64,000 bases of DNA from Balanoglossus misakiensis. Taxonomy: Eukaryota; Hemichordata. The stretch lies in the NCBI GenBank assembly GCA_040954595.2, contig CM082594.2, forward strand, positions 1,674,001 to 1,738,000, read 5' to 3'. This document shows positions 1 to 12,957 of this stretch, piece by piece (the stretch's first letter is position 1; each line of letters begins with the position of its first letter). Under the pieces are notes generated by a model. That model was not told the DNA's origin and ran no database searches. It was given only the letters and a program-made list of their open reading frames with translations. A program made the position numbers and the translations under genes.

Positions 1-107
1 CCACGTCGAATACACCGGTTCTCGTCCGATCACCGAAGTTAAGCTGCGTTGGGCGTGGTTAGTACTTGGACGGGTGACCGCCTGGGAATACCATGTGCCG
101 TAGGCTT
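1..107 (+). rRNA. 5S rRNA, 5' end cut by window edge
   Basis: Plus-strand copy starting about 13 nt inside the gene. It carries box A (AAGTTAAGC) and a box C region reading GGTTAGTACTTGGACGGG, a T-to-C change from the array consensus GGATGGG. It ends GTGCCGTAGGCTT and is followed by a T-rich pol III terminator tract. It mirrors the minus-strand copy at 2918-3037 across the palindrome. Confidence 0.93.
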
Positions 108-1214
108 GAATTTTTCCTTTTTCTTAACTTTTGCATTAAACAGTCTTCCTTTTTGTCGTCGTAAACGTCCATTTTTAATTATTGTTTTTTCTCCAAATTC
201 TTTAATTCCATGATCATATATTTTTGTTGAACATAACTTCATAAACCGTTCTCTCCTGTATAGGTCTAAGCTATAGGCGCTCGATGGACAACATACAAAT
301 TACCAGGTCGGCCTCGGAGTGAGTAGTGTCCAGCTTACGTTGAGTTCATTGTCGCAGAAATTCAAGCAGTCTTCATTACATTGTTTTTAAACTTTCCTAT
401 TAGGCCTAAATAGTCTATTTATTATTTGTCGTCATATACATCAACTTCTTTCTTTCTTTAAATTCATGATTTCTATAACTACCTCAATTCCACGATCATT
501 CAAGTTTTTTGCAGAACATAGCAAGACAAAACCGTTCGCTCTCGTGCTGTTTGCGTGTGTTAGTACTAGGCTAAAGCTTCGTTTGGGTAAATAGTCGCAG
601 AAACTCCAGCGGCTTTCAATTTTTGGTTTTTAAGTCCAATTTGGTGTATGATGTTAATATACCATTGGGACCTTATGTGGTCGGTTAAATCTGTATGTCA
701 TAAACGTCATTTAAAAAAAAAAAATTCATCTTTCAAGTGTTTTGCATAACATGCCAAGACAAACCCGTTCCCTCCAATATAAGATAGGGGCGGTAATTAA
801 TTGCAATAGGGGCCTAATAAACAGAGGATGGTCTAAAAGATATCGTTGGTGGTGCTATCCCGGACAGCCAGGGTCACGATGGGGTCACGTACGTCTATGA
901 TACCGCAAACAAGTCAACTCCACGCTAAATTCAACCTGTCCGCCGGACTGGTAACTTTTTTTACTATCAGTCTGATGGAAAAACAACCAGTCTCGGACTG
1001 TTGGACAGGCGTTATTTCGAATAGTGTGTCTTGCATAACATACCAATATAGGCCTTAGATAGGGACGGTCGATCGGCCACACAAATTATCAGGTCATTAT
1101 TTCTCCACTTTAATATGGTCACTTTTTGTAGGATATAACAAGACAAAACCGCTCTCTCCCATATAAATTATAAGATAGGGTCGGTCAATCAGCTGGCCAC
1201 GCACACAATTATCG

Positions 1215-1263
1215 TTAGTACTTGGATGGGTGACCGCCTGGGAATACCACGTGCCGTAGGCTT
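1215..1263 (+). pseudogene. Truncated 5S rRNA (3' part only)
   Basis: Only the last ~49 nt of 5S remain, from TTAGTACTTGGATGGG to the 3' end. Box A, the intermediate element and the 5' strand of helix I are gone. The 5' side joins directly to spacer (cacacaattatcg). With most of the internal promoter missing it should not be transcribed or fold as 5S. The same breakpoint occurs in three minus-strand copies. Confidence 0.9.
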
Positions 1264-1772
1264 GAATTTTTCCTTTTTCTTAACTTTTGCATTAAACAGT
1301 CTTCCTTTTTGTCGTCGTAAACGTCCATTTTTAATTATATTTTTTTTCTCCAAATTCTTTAATTCCATGATCATATATTTTTGTTGAACATAACTTCATA
1401 AACCGTTCTCTCCTGTATAGGTCTAAGCTATAGGCGCTCGATGGACAACATACAAATTACCAGGTCGGGCTCGGAGTAAGTAGTGTCCAGCTTACGTTGA
1501 GTTCATTGTCGCAGAAATTCAAGCAGTCTTCAACTCAACGTAAGATGGACACTACTCACTCCGAGCTGGACCTGGTAATTTGTATGTTGTCCATCGAGCG
1601 CCTATAGCTTAGACCTATACAGGAGAGAACGGTTTATGAAGTTATGTTCAACAAAAATATATGATCATGGAATTAAAGAATTTGGACAAAAAAAAATAAT
1701 TAAAAATGGACGTTTACGACGACAAAAAGGAAGACTGTTTAATGCAAAAGTTAAGAAAAAGGAAAAATTCAA

Positions 1773-1820
1773 GCCTACGGCACGTGGTATTCCCAGGCGG
1801 TCACCCATCCAAGTACTAAC
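1773..1820 (-). pseudogene. Truncated 5S rRNA (3' part only)
   Basis: Minus-strand mirror of the 1215-1263 copy in the other arm of the palindrome. Same deletion junction: 'ccaagtactaac' runs straight into 'gataattgtg'. Lacks box A and the intermediate element. Confidence 0.9.
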
Positions 1821-2917
1821 GATAATTGTGTGCGTGGCCAGCTGATTGACCATATAATTTATATGGGAGAGAGCGGTTTTGTCTTGTTATATCCTACAAA
1901 AAGTGACCATATTAAAGTGGAGAAATAATGACCTGATAATTTGTGTGGCCGATCGACCGTCCCTATCTAAGGCCTATATTGGTATGTTATGCAAGACACA
2001 CTATTCGAAATAACGCCAGTCCGACAGTCCGAGACTGGTTGTTTTTCCATCAGACTGATAGTAAAAAAGTTACCAGTCCGGCGGACAGGTTGAATTTAGC
2101 GTGGAGTTGACTTGTTTGCGGTATCATAGACGTACGTGACCCCATCGTGACCCTGGCTGTCCGGGATAGCACCACCAACGATATCTTTTAGACCATCCTC
2201 TGTTTATTAGGCCCCTATTGCAATTAATTACCGTCCCTATCTTATATTGGAGGGAACGGGTTTGTCTTGGCATGTTATGCAAAACACTTGAAAGATGAAT
2301 TTTTTTTTTAAATGACGTTTATGACATACAGATGTAACCGACACCATAAGGTCCCAATGGTATATTAACATCATACACCAAATTGGACTTAAAAACCAAA
2401 AATTGAAAGCCGCTGGAGTTTCTGCGACTATTTACCCAAACGAAGCTTTAGCCTAGTACTAACACACGCAAACAGCACGAGAGCGAACGGTTTTGTCTTG
2501 CTATGTTCTGCAAAAAAAAACTTGAATGATCGTGGAGTTGAGGTAGTTATAGAAATCATGAATTTAAAGAAAGAAAGAAGTTGATGTATATGACGACAAA
2601 TAATAAATAGACTATTTAGGCCTAATAGGAAAGTTTAAAAAAAATGTAATGAAGACTGCTTGAATTTCTGCGACAATGAACTCAACGTAAGCTGGACACT
2701 ACTCACTCCGAGCCCGACCTGGTAATTTGTATGTTGTCCATCGAGCGCCTATAGCTTAGACCTATACAGGAGAGAACGGTTTATGAAGTTATGTTCAACA
2801 AAAATATATGATCATGGAATTAAAGAATTTGGAGAAAAAACAATAATTAAAAATGGACGTTTACGACGACAAAAAGGAAGACTGTTTAATGCAAAAGTTA
2901 AGAAAAAGGAAAAATTC

Positions 2918-3037
2918 AAGCCTACGGCACATGGTATTCCCAGGCGGTCACCCATCCACGTACTAACCACGCCCAACGCAGCTTAACTTCGGTGATCGGA
3001 CGAGAACCGGTGTATTCGACGTGGTATGGCCGTAGGC
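2918..3037 (-). rRNA. 5S rRNA, full length
   Basis: A 120-nt gene with complementary ends (GCCTACGG / CCGTAGGC), box A, intermediate element and box C. Differences from the array consensus include an A in the 3' strand (cacatgg on the plus strand) and a change in box C (ccacgtac instead of ccaagtac). T-rich terminator downstream. Confidence 0.95.
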
Positions 3038-3782
3038 AAACACTGCTTGAATTTCTACGATTATTAAGCAAACGGAAGCTTCACTAACACATAGGCGTAC
3101 ACACAGAGCACGCGGCACGATAATTGTGTGCGTGGCCAGCTGATTGACCGACCCTATCTTATAATTTATATGGGAGAGAGCGGTTTTGTCTTGTTATATC
3201 CTACAAAAAGTGACCATATTAAAGTGGAGAAATAATGACCTGATAATTTGTGTGGCCGATCGACCGTCCCTATCTAAGGCCTATATTGGTATGTTATGCA
3301 AGACACACTATTCGATATAACGCCTGTCCGACAGTCCGAGACTGGTTGTTTTTCCATCAGACTGATAGTAAAAAAAGTTACCAGTCCGGCGGACAGGTTG
3401 AATTTAGCGTGGAGTTGACTTGTTTGCGGTATCATAGACGTACGTGACCCCATCGTGACCCTGGCTGTCCGGGATAGCACCACCAACGATATCTTTTAGA
3501 CCATCCTCTGTTTATTAGGCCCCTATTGCAATTAATTACCGTCCCTATCTTATATTGGAGGGAACGGGTTTGTCTTGGCATGTTATGCAAAACACTTGAA
3601 AGATGAATTTTTTTTTTAAATGACGTTTATGACATACAGATGTAACCGACCCCATAAGGTCCCAATGGTATATTAACATCATACACCAAATTGGACTTAA
3701 AAACCAAAAATTGAAAGCCGCTGGAGTTTCTGCGACTATTTACCCAAACGAAGCTTTAGCCTAGTACTAACACACGCAAACA

Positions 3783-3842
3783 GCACGAGAGCGAACGGTT
3801 TTGTTTTGCTATATTCTGCAAAAAAAAACTCGAATGATCGTG
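3783..3842. repeat. Example of internal sub-repeat in 5S spacer
   Basis: Each spacer contains four to five diverged copies of a ~50-60-bp motif of the form 'gagagaacggttttgtcttg', then a short gap, 'tatgttctgcaaaaa' and 'cttgaatgatcatgg'. In this unit they lie near 3160-3215, 3280-3310 (partial), 3545-3600, 3783-3842 and 4069-4125, spaced about 120-280 bp apart. The spacer therefore looks built by older internal duplication. Confidence 0.7.
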
Positions 3843-4225
3843 GAATTGAGGTAGTTATAGAAATCATGAATTTAAAGAAAGAAAGAAGTTGATGTATATG
3901 ACGACAAATAATAAATAGACTATTTAGGCCTAATAGGAAAGTTTAAAAACAATGTAATGAAGACTGCTTGAATTTCTGCGACAATGAACTCAACGTAAGC
4001 TGGACACTACTCACTCCGAGCCCGACCTGGTAATTTGTATGTTGTCCATCGAGCGCCTATAGCTTAGACCTATAGAGGAGAGAACGGTTTATGAAGTTAT
4101 GTTCAACAAAAATATATGATCATGGAATTAAAGAATTTAGAGAAAAAGCAATAATTAAAAATGGACGTTTACGACGACCAAAAGGAAGACTGTTTAATGC
4201 AAAAGTTAAGAAAAAGGAAAAATTC

Positions 4226-4275
4226 AAGCCTACGGCACGTGGTATTCCCAGGCGGTCACCCATCCAAGTACTAAC
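4226..4275 (-). pseudogene. Truncated 5S rRNA (3' part only)
   Basis: Same deletion junction as the copies near 1263, 1820 and 11734. About 190 bp are missing, spanning the 5' two-thirds of the gene and the adjoining spacer. The unit is correspondingly about 155 bp shorter than normal. Confidence 0.9.
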
Positions 4276-5382
4276 GATAATTGTGTGCGTGGCCAGCTGA
4301 TTGACCGACCCTATCTTATAATAATATGGGAGAGAGCGGTTTTGTCTTGTTATATCCTACAAAAAGTGACCATATTAAAGTGGAGAAATAATGACCTGAT
4401 AATTTGTGTGGCCGATCGACCGTCCCTATCTAAGGCCTATATTGGTATGTTATGCAAGACACACTATTCGAAATTACGCCTGTCCGACAGTCCGAGACTG
4501 GTTGTTTTTCCTTCAGACTGATAGTAAAAAAAGTTACCAGTCCGGCGGACAGGTTGAATTTAGCGTGGAGTTCACTTGTTTGCGGTATCATAGACATACG
4601 TGACCCCATCGTGACCCTGGCTGTCCGGGATAGCACCACCAACGATATCTTTTAGACCATCCTCTGTTTATTAGGCCCCTATTGCAATTAATTACCGTCC
4701 CTATCTTATATTGGAGGGAACGGGTTTGTCTTGGCATGTTATGCAAAACACTTGAAAGATGAATTTTTTTTTTAAAATGACGTTTATGACATACAGATGT
4801 AACCGACCCCATAAGGTCCCAATGGTATATTAACATCATACACCAAATTGGACTTAAAAACCAAAAATTGAAAGCCGCTGGAGTTTCTGCGACTATTTAC
4901 CCAAACGAAGCTTTAGCCTAGTACTAACACACGCAAACAGCACGAGAGCGAACGGTTTTGTTTTGCTATGTTCTGCAAAAAAAAACTTGAATGATCGTGG
5001 AATTGAGGTAGTTATAGAAATCATGAATTTAAAGAAAGAAAGAAGTTGATGTATATGACGACAAATAATAAATAGACTATTTAGGCCTAATAGGAAAGTT
5101 TAAAAACAATGTAATGAAGACTGCTTGAATTTCTGCGACAATGAACTCAACGTAAGCTGGACACTACTCACTCCGAGCCCGACCTGGTAATTTGTATGTT
5201 GTCCATCGAGCGCCTATAGCTTAGACCTATACAGGAGAGAACGGTTTATGAAGTTATGTTCAACAAAAATATATGATCATGGAATTAAAGAATTTGGAGA
5301 AAAAACAATAATTAAAAATGGACGTTTACGACGACAAAAAGGAAGACTGTTTAATGCAAAAGTTAAGAAAAAGGAAAAATTC

Positions 5383-5502
5383 AAGCCTACGGCACGTGGT
5401 ATTCCCAGGCGGTCACCCATCCAAGTACTAACCACGCCCAACGCAGCTTAACTTCGGTGATCGGACGAGAACCGGTGTATTCGACGTGGTATGGCCGTAG
5501 GC
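5383..5502 (-). rRNA. 5S rRNA, full length
   Basis: 120 nt matching the consensus of this array, with intact box A, intermediate element and box C (GGTTAGTACTTGG). The downstream tract on the minus strand is T-rich, as expected for pol III termination. A good reference copy for this locus. Confidence 0.96.
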
Positions 5503-6690
5503 AAACACTGCTTGAATTTCTACGATTATTAAGCAAACGGAAGCTTCACTAACACATGGGCGTACACACAGAGCACGCGGCACGATAATTGTGTGCGTGG
5601 CCAGCTGATTGACCGACCCTATCTTATAATTTATATGGGAGAGAGCGGTTTTGTCTTGTTATATCCTACAAAAAGTGACCATATTAAAGTGGAGAAATAA
5701 TGACCTGATAATTTGTGTGGCCGATCGACCGTCCCTATCTAAGGCCTATATTGGTATGTTATGCAAGACACACTATTCGATATAACGCCTGTCCGACAGT
5801 CCGAGACTGGTTGTTTTTCCATCAGACTGATAGTAAAAAAAGTTACCAGTCCGGCGGACAGGTTGAATTTAGCGTGGAGTTGACTTGTTTGCGGTATCAT
5901 AGACGTACGTGACCCCATCGTGACCCTGGCTGTCCGGGATAGCACCACCGACGATATCTTTTAGACCATCCTCTGTTTATTAGGCCCCTATTGCAATTAA
6001 TTACCGTCCCTATCTTATATTGGAGGGAACGGTTTGTCTTGGCATGTTATGCAAAACACTTGAAAGATGAATTTTTTTTTTTTAAAATGACGTTTATGAC
6101 ATACAGATGTAACCGACCCCATAAGGTCCCAATGGTATATTAACATCATACACCAAATTGGACTTAAAAACCAAAAATTGAAAGCCGCTGGAGTTTCTGC
6201 GACTATTTACCCAAACGAAGCTTTAGCCTAGTACTAACACACGCAAACAGCACGAGAGCGAACGGTTTTGTTTTGCTATGTTCTGCAAAAAAAAAACTCG
6301 AATGATCGTGGAATTGAGGTAGTTATAGAAATCATGAATTTAAAGAAAGAAAGAAGTTGATGTATATGACGACAAATAATAAATAGACTATTTAGGCCTA
6401 ATAGGAAATTAAAAACAATGTAATGAAGACTGCTTGAATTTCTGCGACAATGAACTCAACGTAAGCTGGACACTACTCACTCCGAGCTCGACCTGGTAAT
6501 TTGTATGTTGTCCATCGAGCGCCTATAGCTTAGACCTATACAGGAGAGAACGGTTTATGAATTTATGTTCAACAAACATATATGATCATGGAATTAAAGA
6601 ATTTGGAGAAAAAAAATAATTAAAAATGGACGTTTACGACGACAAAAAGGAAGACTGTTTAATGCAAAAGTTAAGAAAAAGGAAAAATTC

Positions 6691-6810
6691 AAGCCTACGG
6701 CACGTGGTATTCCCAGGCGGTCACCCATCCAAGTACTAAGCACGCCCAACGCAGCTTAACTTCGGTGATCGGACGAGAACCGGTGTATTCGACGTGGTAT
6801 GGCCGTAGGC
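6691..6810 (-). rRNA. 5S rRNA, full length (GCTTAG subtype)
   Basis: 120 nt. Box C begins GTGCTTAGTAC instead of GTGGTTAGTAC, a G-to-C change shared with the next three copies, marking a local subfamily. The rest matches the consensus. Confidence 0.95.
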
Positions 6811-8001
6811 AAACACTGCTTGAATTTCTACAATTATTAAGCAAACGGAAGCTTCACTAACACATAGGCGTACACACAGAGCACGCGGCACGATAATTGT
6901 GTGCGTGGCCAGCTGATTGACCGGCCCTATCTTATAATTTATATGGGAGAGAGCGGTTTTGTCTTGTTATATCCTACAAAAAGTGACCATATTAAAGTGG
7001 AGAAATAATGACCTGATAATTTGTGTGGCCGATCGACCGTCCCTATCTAAGGCCTATATTGGTATGTTATGCAAGACACACTATTCGAAATAACGCCTGT
7101 CCGACAGTCCGAGACTGGTTGTTTTTCCATCAGACTGATAGTAAAAAAGTTACCAGTCCGGCGGACAGGTTGAATTTAGCGTGGAGTTGACTTGTTTGCG
7201 GTATCATAGATGTACGTGACCCCATCGTGACCCTGGCTGTCCGGGATAGCACCACCAACGATATCTTTTAGACCATCCTCTGTTTATTAGGCCCCTATTG
7301 CAATTAATTACCGTCCCTATCTTATATTGGAGGGAACGGGTTTGTCTTGGCATGTTATGCAAAACACTTGAAAGATGAATTTTTTTTTTTTAAATGACGT
7401 TTATGACATACAGATTTAATCGACCCCATAAGGTCCCAATGGTATATTAACATCATACACCAAATTGGACTTAAAAACCAAAAATTGAAAGCCGCGGGAG
7501 TTTCTGCGACTGTTTACCCAAACGAAGCTTTAGCCTAGTACTAACACACGCAAACAGCACGAGAGCGAACGGTTTTGTTTTGCTATGTTCTGCAAAAAAA
7601 ACAAACTTGAATGATCGTGGAATTGAGGTAGTTATAGAAATCATGAATTTAAAGAAAGAAAGAAGTTGATGTATATGACGACAAATAATAAATAGACTAT
7701 TTAGGCCTAATAGGAAAGTTTAAAAACAATGTAATGAAGACTGCTTGAATTTCTGCGACAATGAACTCAACGTAAGCTGGACACTACTCACTCCGAGCCC
7801 GACCTGGTAATTTGTATGTTGTCCATCGAGCGCCTATAGCTTAGACCTATACAGGAGAGAACGGTTTATGAATTTATGTTCAACAAACATATATGATCAT
7901 GGAATTAAAGAATTTGGAGAAAAAAAATAATTAAAAATGGACGTTTACGACGACAAAAAGGAAGACTGTTTAATGCAAAAGTTAAGAAAAAGGAAAAATT
8001 C

Positions 8002-8121
8002 AAGCCTACGGCACGTGGTATTCCCAGGCGGTCACCCATCCAAGTACTAAGCACTCCCCACGCAGCTTAACTTCGGTGATCGGACGAGAACCGGTGTATT
8101 CGACGTGGTATGGCCGTAGGC
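8002..8121 (-). rRNA. 5S rRNA, full length, diverged
   Basis: 120 nt of the GCTTAG subtype, with extra changes in the loop E/box C approach (plus strand gcactccccacg instead of gcacgcccaacg). It may be a functional variant or a decaying copy. Confidence 0.93.
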
Positions 8122-9066
8122 AAACACTGCTTGAATTTCTACGATTATTAAGCAAACGGAAGCTTCACTACCACATAGGCGTACACACAGAGCACGCGGC
8201 ACGATAATTGTGTGCGTGGCCAGCTGATTGACCGACCCGATCTTATAATTTATATGGGAGAGAGCGGTTTTGTCCTGTTATATCCTACAAAAAGTGACCA
8301 TATTAAAGTGGAGAAATAATGACCTGATAATTTGTGTGGCCGATCGACCGTCCCTATCTAAGGCCTATATTGGTATGTTATGCAAGACACACTATTCGAA
8401 ATAACGCCTGTCCGACAGTCCGAGACTGGTTGTTTTTCCATCAGACTGATAGTAAAAAGTTACCAGTCCGGCGGAGAGGTTGAATTTAGCGTGGAGTTGA
8501 CTTGTTTGCGGTATCATAGACGTACGTGACCCCATCGTGACCCTGGCTGTCCGAGATAGCACCACCAACGATATCTTTTAGACCATCCTCTGTTTATTAG
8601 GCCCCTATTGCAATTAATTACCGTCCCTATCTTATATTGGAGGGAACGGGTTTGTCTTGGCATGTTATGCAAAACACTTGAAAGATGAATTTTTTTTTTA
8701 AAAAATGACGTTTATGACATACAGATGTAACCGACCCCATAAGGTCCCAATGATATATATTTACATCATACACCAAATTGGACTTAAAAACCAAAAATTG
8801 AAAGCCGCTGGAGTTTCTGCGACTATGAACTCAACGTAAGCTGGACACTACTCACTCCGAGCCCGACCTGGTAATTTGTATGTTGTCCATCGAGCGCCTA
8901 TAGCTTAGACCTATATAGGAGAGAACGGTTTATGAAGTTATGTTCAACAAAAATATATAACCATGGAATTAAAGAATTTGGAGAAAAAACAATAATTAAA
9001 AATGGACGTTTACGGCGACAAAAAGGAAGACTGTTTAATGCAAAAGTTAAGAAAAAGGAAAAATTC

Positions 9067-9185
9067 AAGCCTACGGCACGTGGTATTCCCAGGCGGTCAC
9101 CCATCCAAGTACTAAGCACGCCCAACCAGCTTAACTTTGGTGATCGGACGAGAACCGGTGTATTCGACGTGGTATGGCCGTAGGC
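9067..9185 (-). rRNA. 5S rRNA, 119 nt with one-base deletion
   Basis: GCTTAG subtype lacking one base between box A and box C (cccaaccagc instead of cccaacgcagc on the plus strand). An extra change (aactttgg) lies in the box A region. The preceding unit is short (1065 bp) because of the spacer deletion near 8826. Confidence 0.92.
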
Positions 9186-10377
9186 AAACACTGCTTGAAT
9201 TTCTACGATTATTAAGCAAACGGAAGCTTCACTACCACATAGGCGTACACACAGAGCACGCGGCACGATAATTGTGTGCGTGGCCAGCTGATTGACCGAC
9301 CCTATCTTATAATTTATATGGGAGAGAGCGGTTTTGTCTTGTTATATCCTACAAAAAGTGACCATATTAAAGTGGAGAAATAATGACCTGATAATTTGTG
9401 TGGCCGATCGACCGTCCCTATCTAAGGCCTATATTGGTATGTTATGCAAGACACACTATTCGAAATAACGCCTGTCCGACAGTCCGAGACTGGTTGTTTT
9501 TCCATCAGACTGATAGTAAAAAAGTTACCAGTCCGGCGGAGAGGTTGAATTTAGCGTGGAGTTGACTTGTTTGCGGTATCATAGACGTACGTGACCCCAT
9601 CGTGACCCTGGCTGTCCGAGATAGCACCACCAACGATATCTTTTAGACCATCCTCTGTTTATTAGGCCCCTATTGCAATTAATTACCGTCCCTATCTTAT
9701 ATTGGAGGGAACGGGTTTGTCTTGGCCTATTATGCAAAACACTTGAAAGATGAATTTTAAAAAAAAAAAATGACGTTTATGACATACAGATTTAACCGAC
9801 CCCATAAGGTCCCGATGGTATATTAACATCATACACCAAATTGGACTTAAAAACCAAAAATTGAAAGCCGCTGGAGTTTCTGCGACTATTTACCCAAACG
9901 AAGCTTTAGCCTAGTACTAACACACGCAAACAGCACGAGAGCGAACGGTTTTGTTTTGCTATGTTCTGCAAAAAAAACAAACTTGAATGATCGTGGAATT
10001 GAGGTAGTTATAGAAATCATGAATTTAAAGAAAGAAAGAAGTTGATGTATATGACGACAAATAATAAATAGACTATTTAGGCCTAATAGGAAAGTTTAAA
10101 AACAATGTAATGAAGACTGCTTGAATTTCTGCGACAATGAACTCAACGTAAGCTGGACACTACTCACTCCGAGCCCGACCTGGTAATTTGTATGTTGTCC
10201 ATCGAGCGCCTATAGCTTAGACCTATACAGGAGAGAACGGTTTATGAAGTTATGTTCAACAAAAATATATGATCATGGAATTAAAGAATTTGGAGAAAAA
10301 AAATAATTAAAAATGGACGTTTACGACGACAAAAAGGAAGACTGTTTAATGCAAAAGTTAAGAAAAAGGAAAAATTC

Positions 10378-10496
10378 AAGCCTACGGCACGTGGTATTCC
10401 CAGGCGGTCACCCATCCAAGTACTAAGCACGCCCAACCAGCTTAACTTCGGTGATCGGACGAGAACCGGTGTATTCGACGTGGTATGGCCGTAGGC
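10378..10496 (-). rRNA. 5S rRNA, 119 nt with one-base deletion
   Basis: Shares the one-base deletion and GCTTAG change with the copy at 9067-9185, so the two descend from one local duplication or conversion event. Box A is consensus. Confidence 0.92.
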
Positions 10497-11684
10497 AAAC
10501 ACTGCTTGAATTTCTACGATTATTAAGCAAAAGGAAGCTTCACTAACACATAGGCGTACACACAGAGCACGCGGCACGATAATTGTGTGCGTGGCCAGCT
10601 GATTGACCGACCCTATCTTATAATTTATATGGGAGAGAGCGGTTTTGTCTTGTTATATCCTACAAAAAGTGACCATATTAAAGTGGAGAAATAATGACCT
10701 GATAATTTGTGTGGCCGATCGACCGTCCCTATCTAAGGCCTATATTGGTATGTTATGCAAGACACACTATTCGAAATAACGCCTGTCCGACAGTCCGAGA
10801 CTGGTTGTTTTTCCATCAGACTGATAGTAAAAAAGTTACCAGTCCGGCGGACAGGTTGAATTTAGCGTGGAGTTGACTTGTTTGCGGTATCATAGACGTA
10901 CGTGACCCCATCGTGACCCTGGCTGTCCGAGATAGCACCACCAACGATATCTTTTAGACCATCCTCTGTTTATTAGGCCCCTATTGCAATTAATTACCGT
11001 CCCTATCTTATATTGGAGGGAACGGGTTTGTCTTGGCATGTTATGCAAAACACTTGAAAGATGAATTTTTTTAAAAAAAATGACGTTTATGACATACAGA
11101 TGTAACCGACCCCATAAGGTCCCAATGGTATATTAACATCATACACCAAATTGGACTTAAAAACCAAAAATTGAAAACCGCTGGAGTTTCTGCGACTATT
11201 TACCCAAACGAAGCTTTAGCCTAGTACTAACACCCGCAAACAGCACGAGAGCGAACGGTTTTGTTTTGCTATGTTCTGCAAAAAAAATTGAATGATCGTG
11301 GAATTGAGGTAGTTATAGAAATCATGAATTTAAAGAAAGAAAGAAGTTGATGTATATGACGACAATTAATAAATATACTATTTAGGCCTAATAGGAAAGT
11401 TTAAAAACAATGTAATGAAGACTGCCTGAATTTCTGCGACAATGAACTCAACGTAAGATGGACACTACTCACTCCGAGCCCGACCTGGTAATTTGTATGT
11501 TGTCCATCGAGCGCCTATAGCTTAGACCTATACAGGAGAGAACGGTTTATGAAGTTATGTTCAACAAAAATATATGATCATGGAATTAAAGAATTTGGAC
11601 AAAAAAAAAATAATTAAAAATGGACGTTTACGACGACAAAAAGGAAGACTGTTTAATGCAAAAGTTAAGAAAAAGGAAAAATTC

Positions 11685-11734
11685 AAGCCTACGGCACGTG
11701 GTATTCCCAGGCGGTCACCCATCCAAGTACTAAC
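11685..11734 (-). pseudogene. Truncated 5S rRNA (3' part only)
   Basis: Fourth copy with the same 'ctaac|gataattg' junction. It lies two units from the right edge of the array, more than 7 kb from the copy at 4226, so the deleted variant has been spread within the array. Confidence 0.9.
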
Positions 11735-12837
11735 GATAATTGTGTGCGTGGCCAGCTGATTGACCGACCCTATCTTATAATTTATATGGGAGAGAGCGGT
11801 TTTGTCTTGTTATATCCTACAAAAAGTGACCATATTAAAGTGGAGAAATAATGACCTGATAATTTGTGTGGCCGATCGACCGTCCCTATCTAAGGCCTAT
11901 ATTGGTATGTTATGCAAGACACACTATTCGAAATAACGCCTGTCCAACAGTCCGAGACTGGTTGTTTTTCCATCAGACTGATAGTAAAAAAGTTACCAGT
12001 CCGGCGGACAGGTTGAATTTAGCGTGGAGTTGACTTGTTTGCGGTATCATAGACGTACGTGACCCCATCGTGACCCTGGCTGTCCGGGATAGCACCACCA
12101 ACGATATCTTTTAGACCATCCTCTGTTTATTAGGCCCCTATTGCAATTGATTACCGTCCCTATCTTATATTGGAGGGAACGGGTTTGTCTTGGCATGTTA
12201 TGCAGAACACTTGAAAGATGAATTTTTAAAAAAAAAATGACGTTTATGACATACAGATGTAACCGACCCCATAAGGTCCCAATGGTATATTAACATCATA
12301 CACCAAATTGGACTTAAAAACCAAAAATTGAAAGCCGCTGGAGTTTCTGCGACTATTTACCCAAACGAAGCTTTAGCCTAGTACTAACACCCGCAAACAG
12401 CACGAGAGCGAACGGTTTTGTTTTGCTATGTTCTGCAAAAAAAATTGAATGATCGTGGAATTGAGGTAGTTATAGAAATCATGAATTTAAAGAAAGAAAG
12501 AAGTTGATGTATATGACGACAATTAATAAATATACTATTTAGGCCTAATAGGAAATTAAAAACAATGTAATGAAGACTGCTTGAATTTCTGCGACAATGA
12601 ACTCAACGTTAGATGGACACTACTCACTCCGAGCCCGACCGGGTAATTTGTATGTTGTCCATCGAGCGCCTATAGCTTAGACCTATACAGGAGAGAACGG
12701 TTTATGAAGTTATGTTCAACAAAAATATATGATCATGGAATTAAAGAATTTGGACAAAAAAAATAATTAAAAATGGACGTTTACGACGACAAAAAGGAAG
12801 ACTGTTTAATGCAAAAGTTAAGAAAAAGGAAAAATTC

Positions 12838-12957
12838 AAGCCTACGGCACGTGGTATTCCCAGGCGGTCACCCATCCAAGGACTAACCACGCCCAACGCA
12901 GCTTAACTTCGGTGATCGGAAGAGAACCGGTGTATTCGACGTGGTATGGCCGTAGGC
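12838..12957 (-). rRNA. 5S rRNA, full length, last copy before array end
   Basis: 120 nt. Has a change inside box C (ccaaggactaacc for ccaagtactaacc) and one in the box A flank (cggaagag for cggacgag). It is the last 5S gene before the array is cut at 13680, and edge units tend to accumulate changes. Confidence 0.93.

Larger units (their letters stand above)
1..3024. repeat. Large palindrome: head-to-head 5S units
   Basis: Positions 1-1503 are the reverse complement of about 1532-3024, with a 28-bp asymmetric centre at 1504-1531. Both arms carry one full-length 5S gene (the left one cut by the window edge), one truncated 5S gene and the same spacer. The array therefore changes orientation here. 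The left arm continues past the window, so the full arm length is unknown. Confidence 0.9.

Noticed and set aside
1636-1845. Recurrent 61-83-codon frames starting MKLCSTKIYDHG in every 5S unit
   Set aside because: They run antisense through the 5S 3' end and its terminator tract; their repetition follows from the rDNA repeat, with frame breaks in several units.
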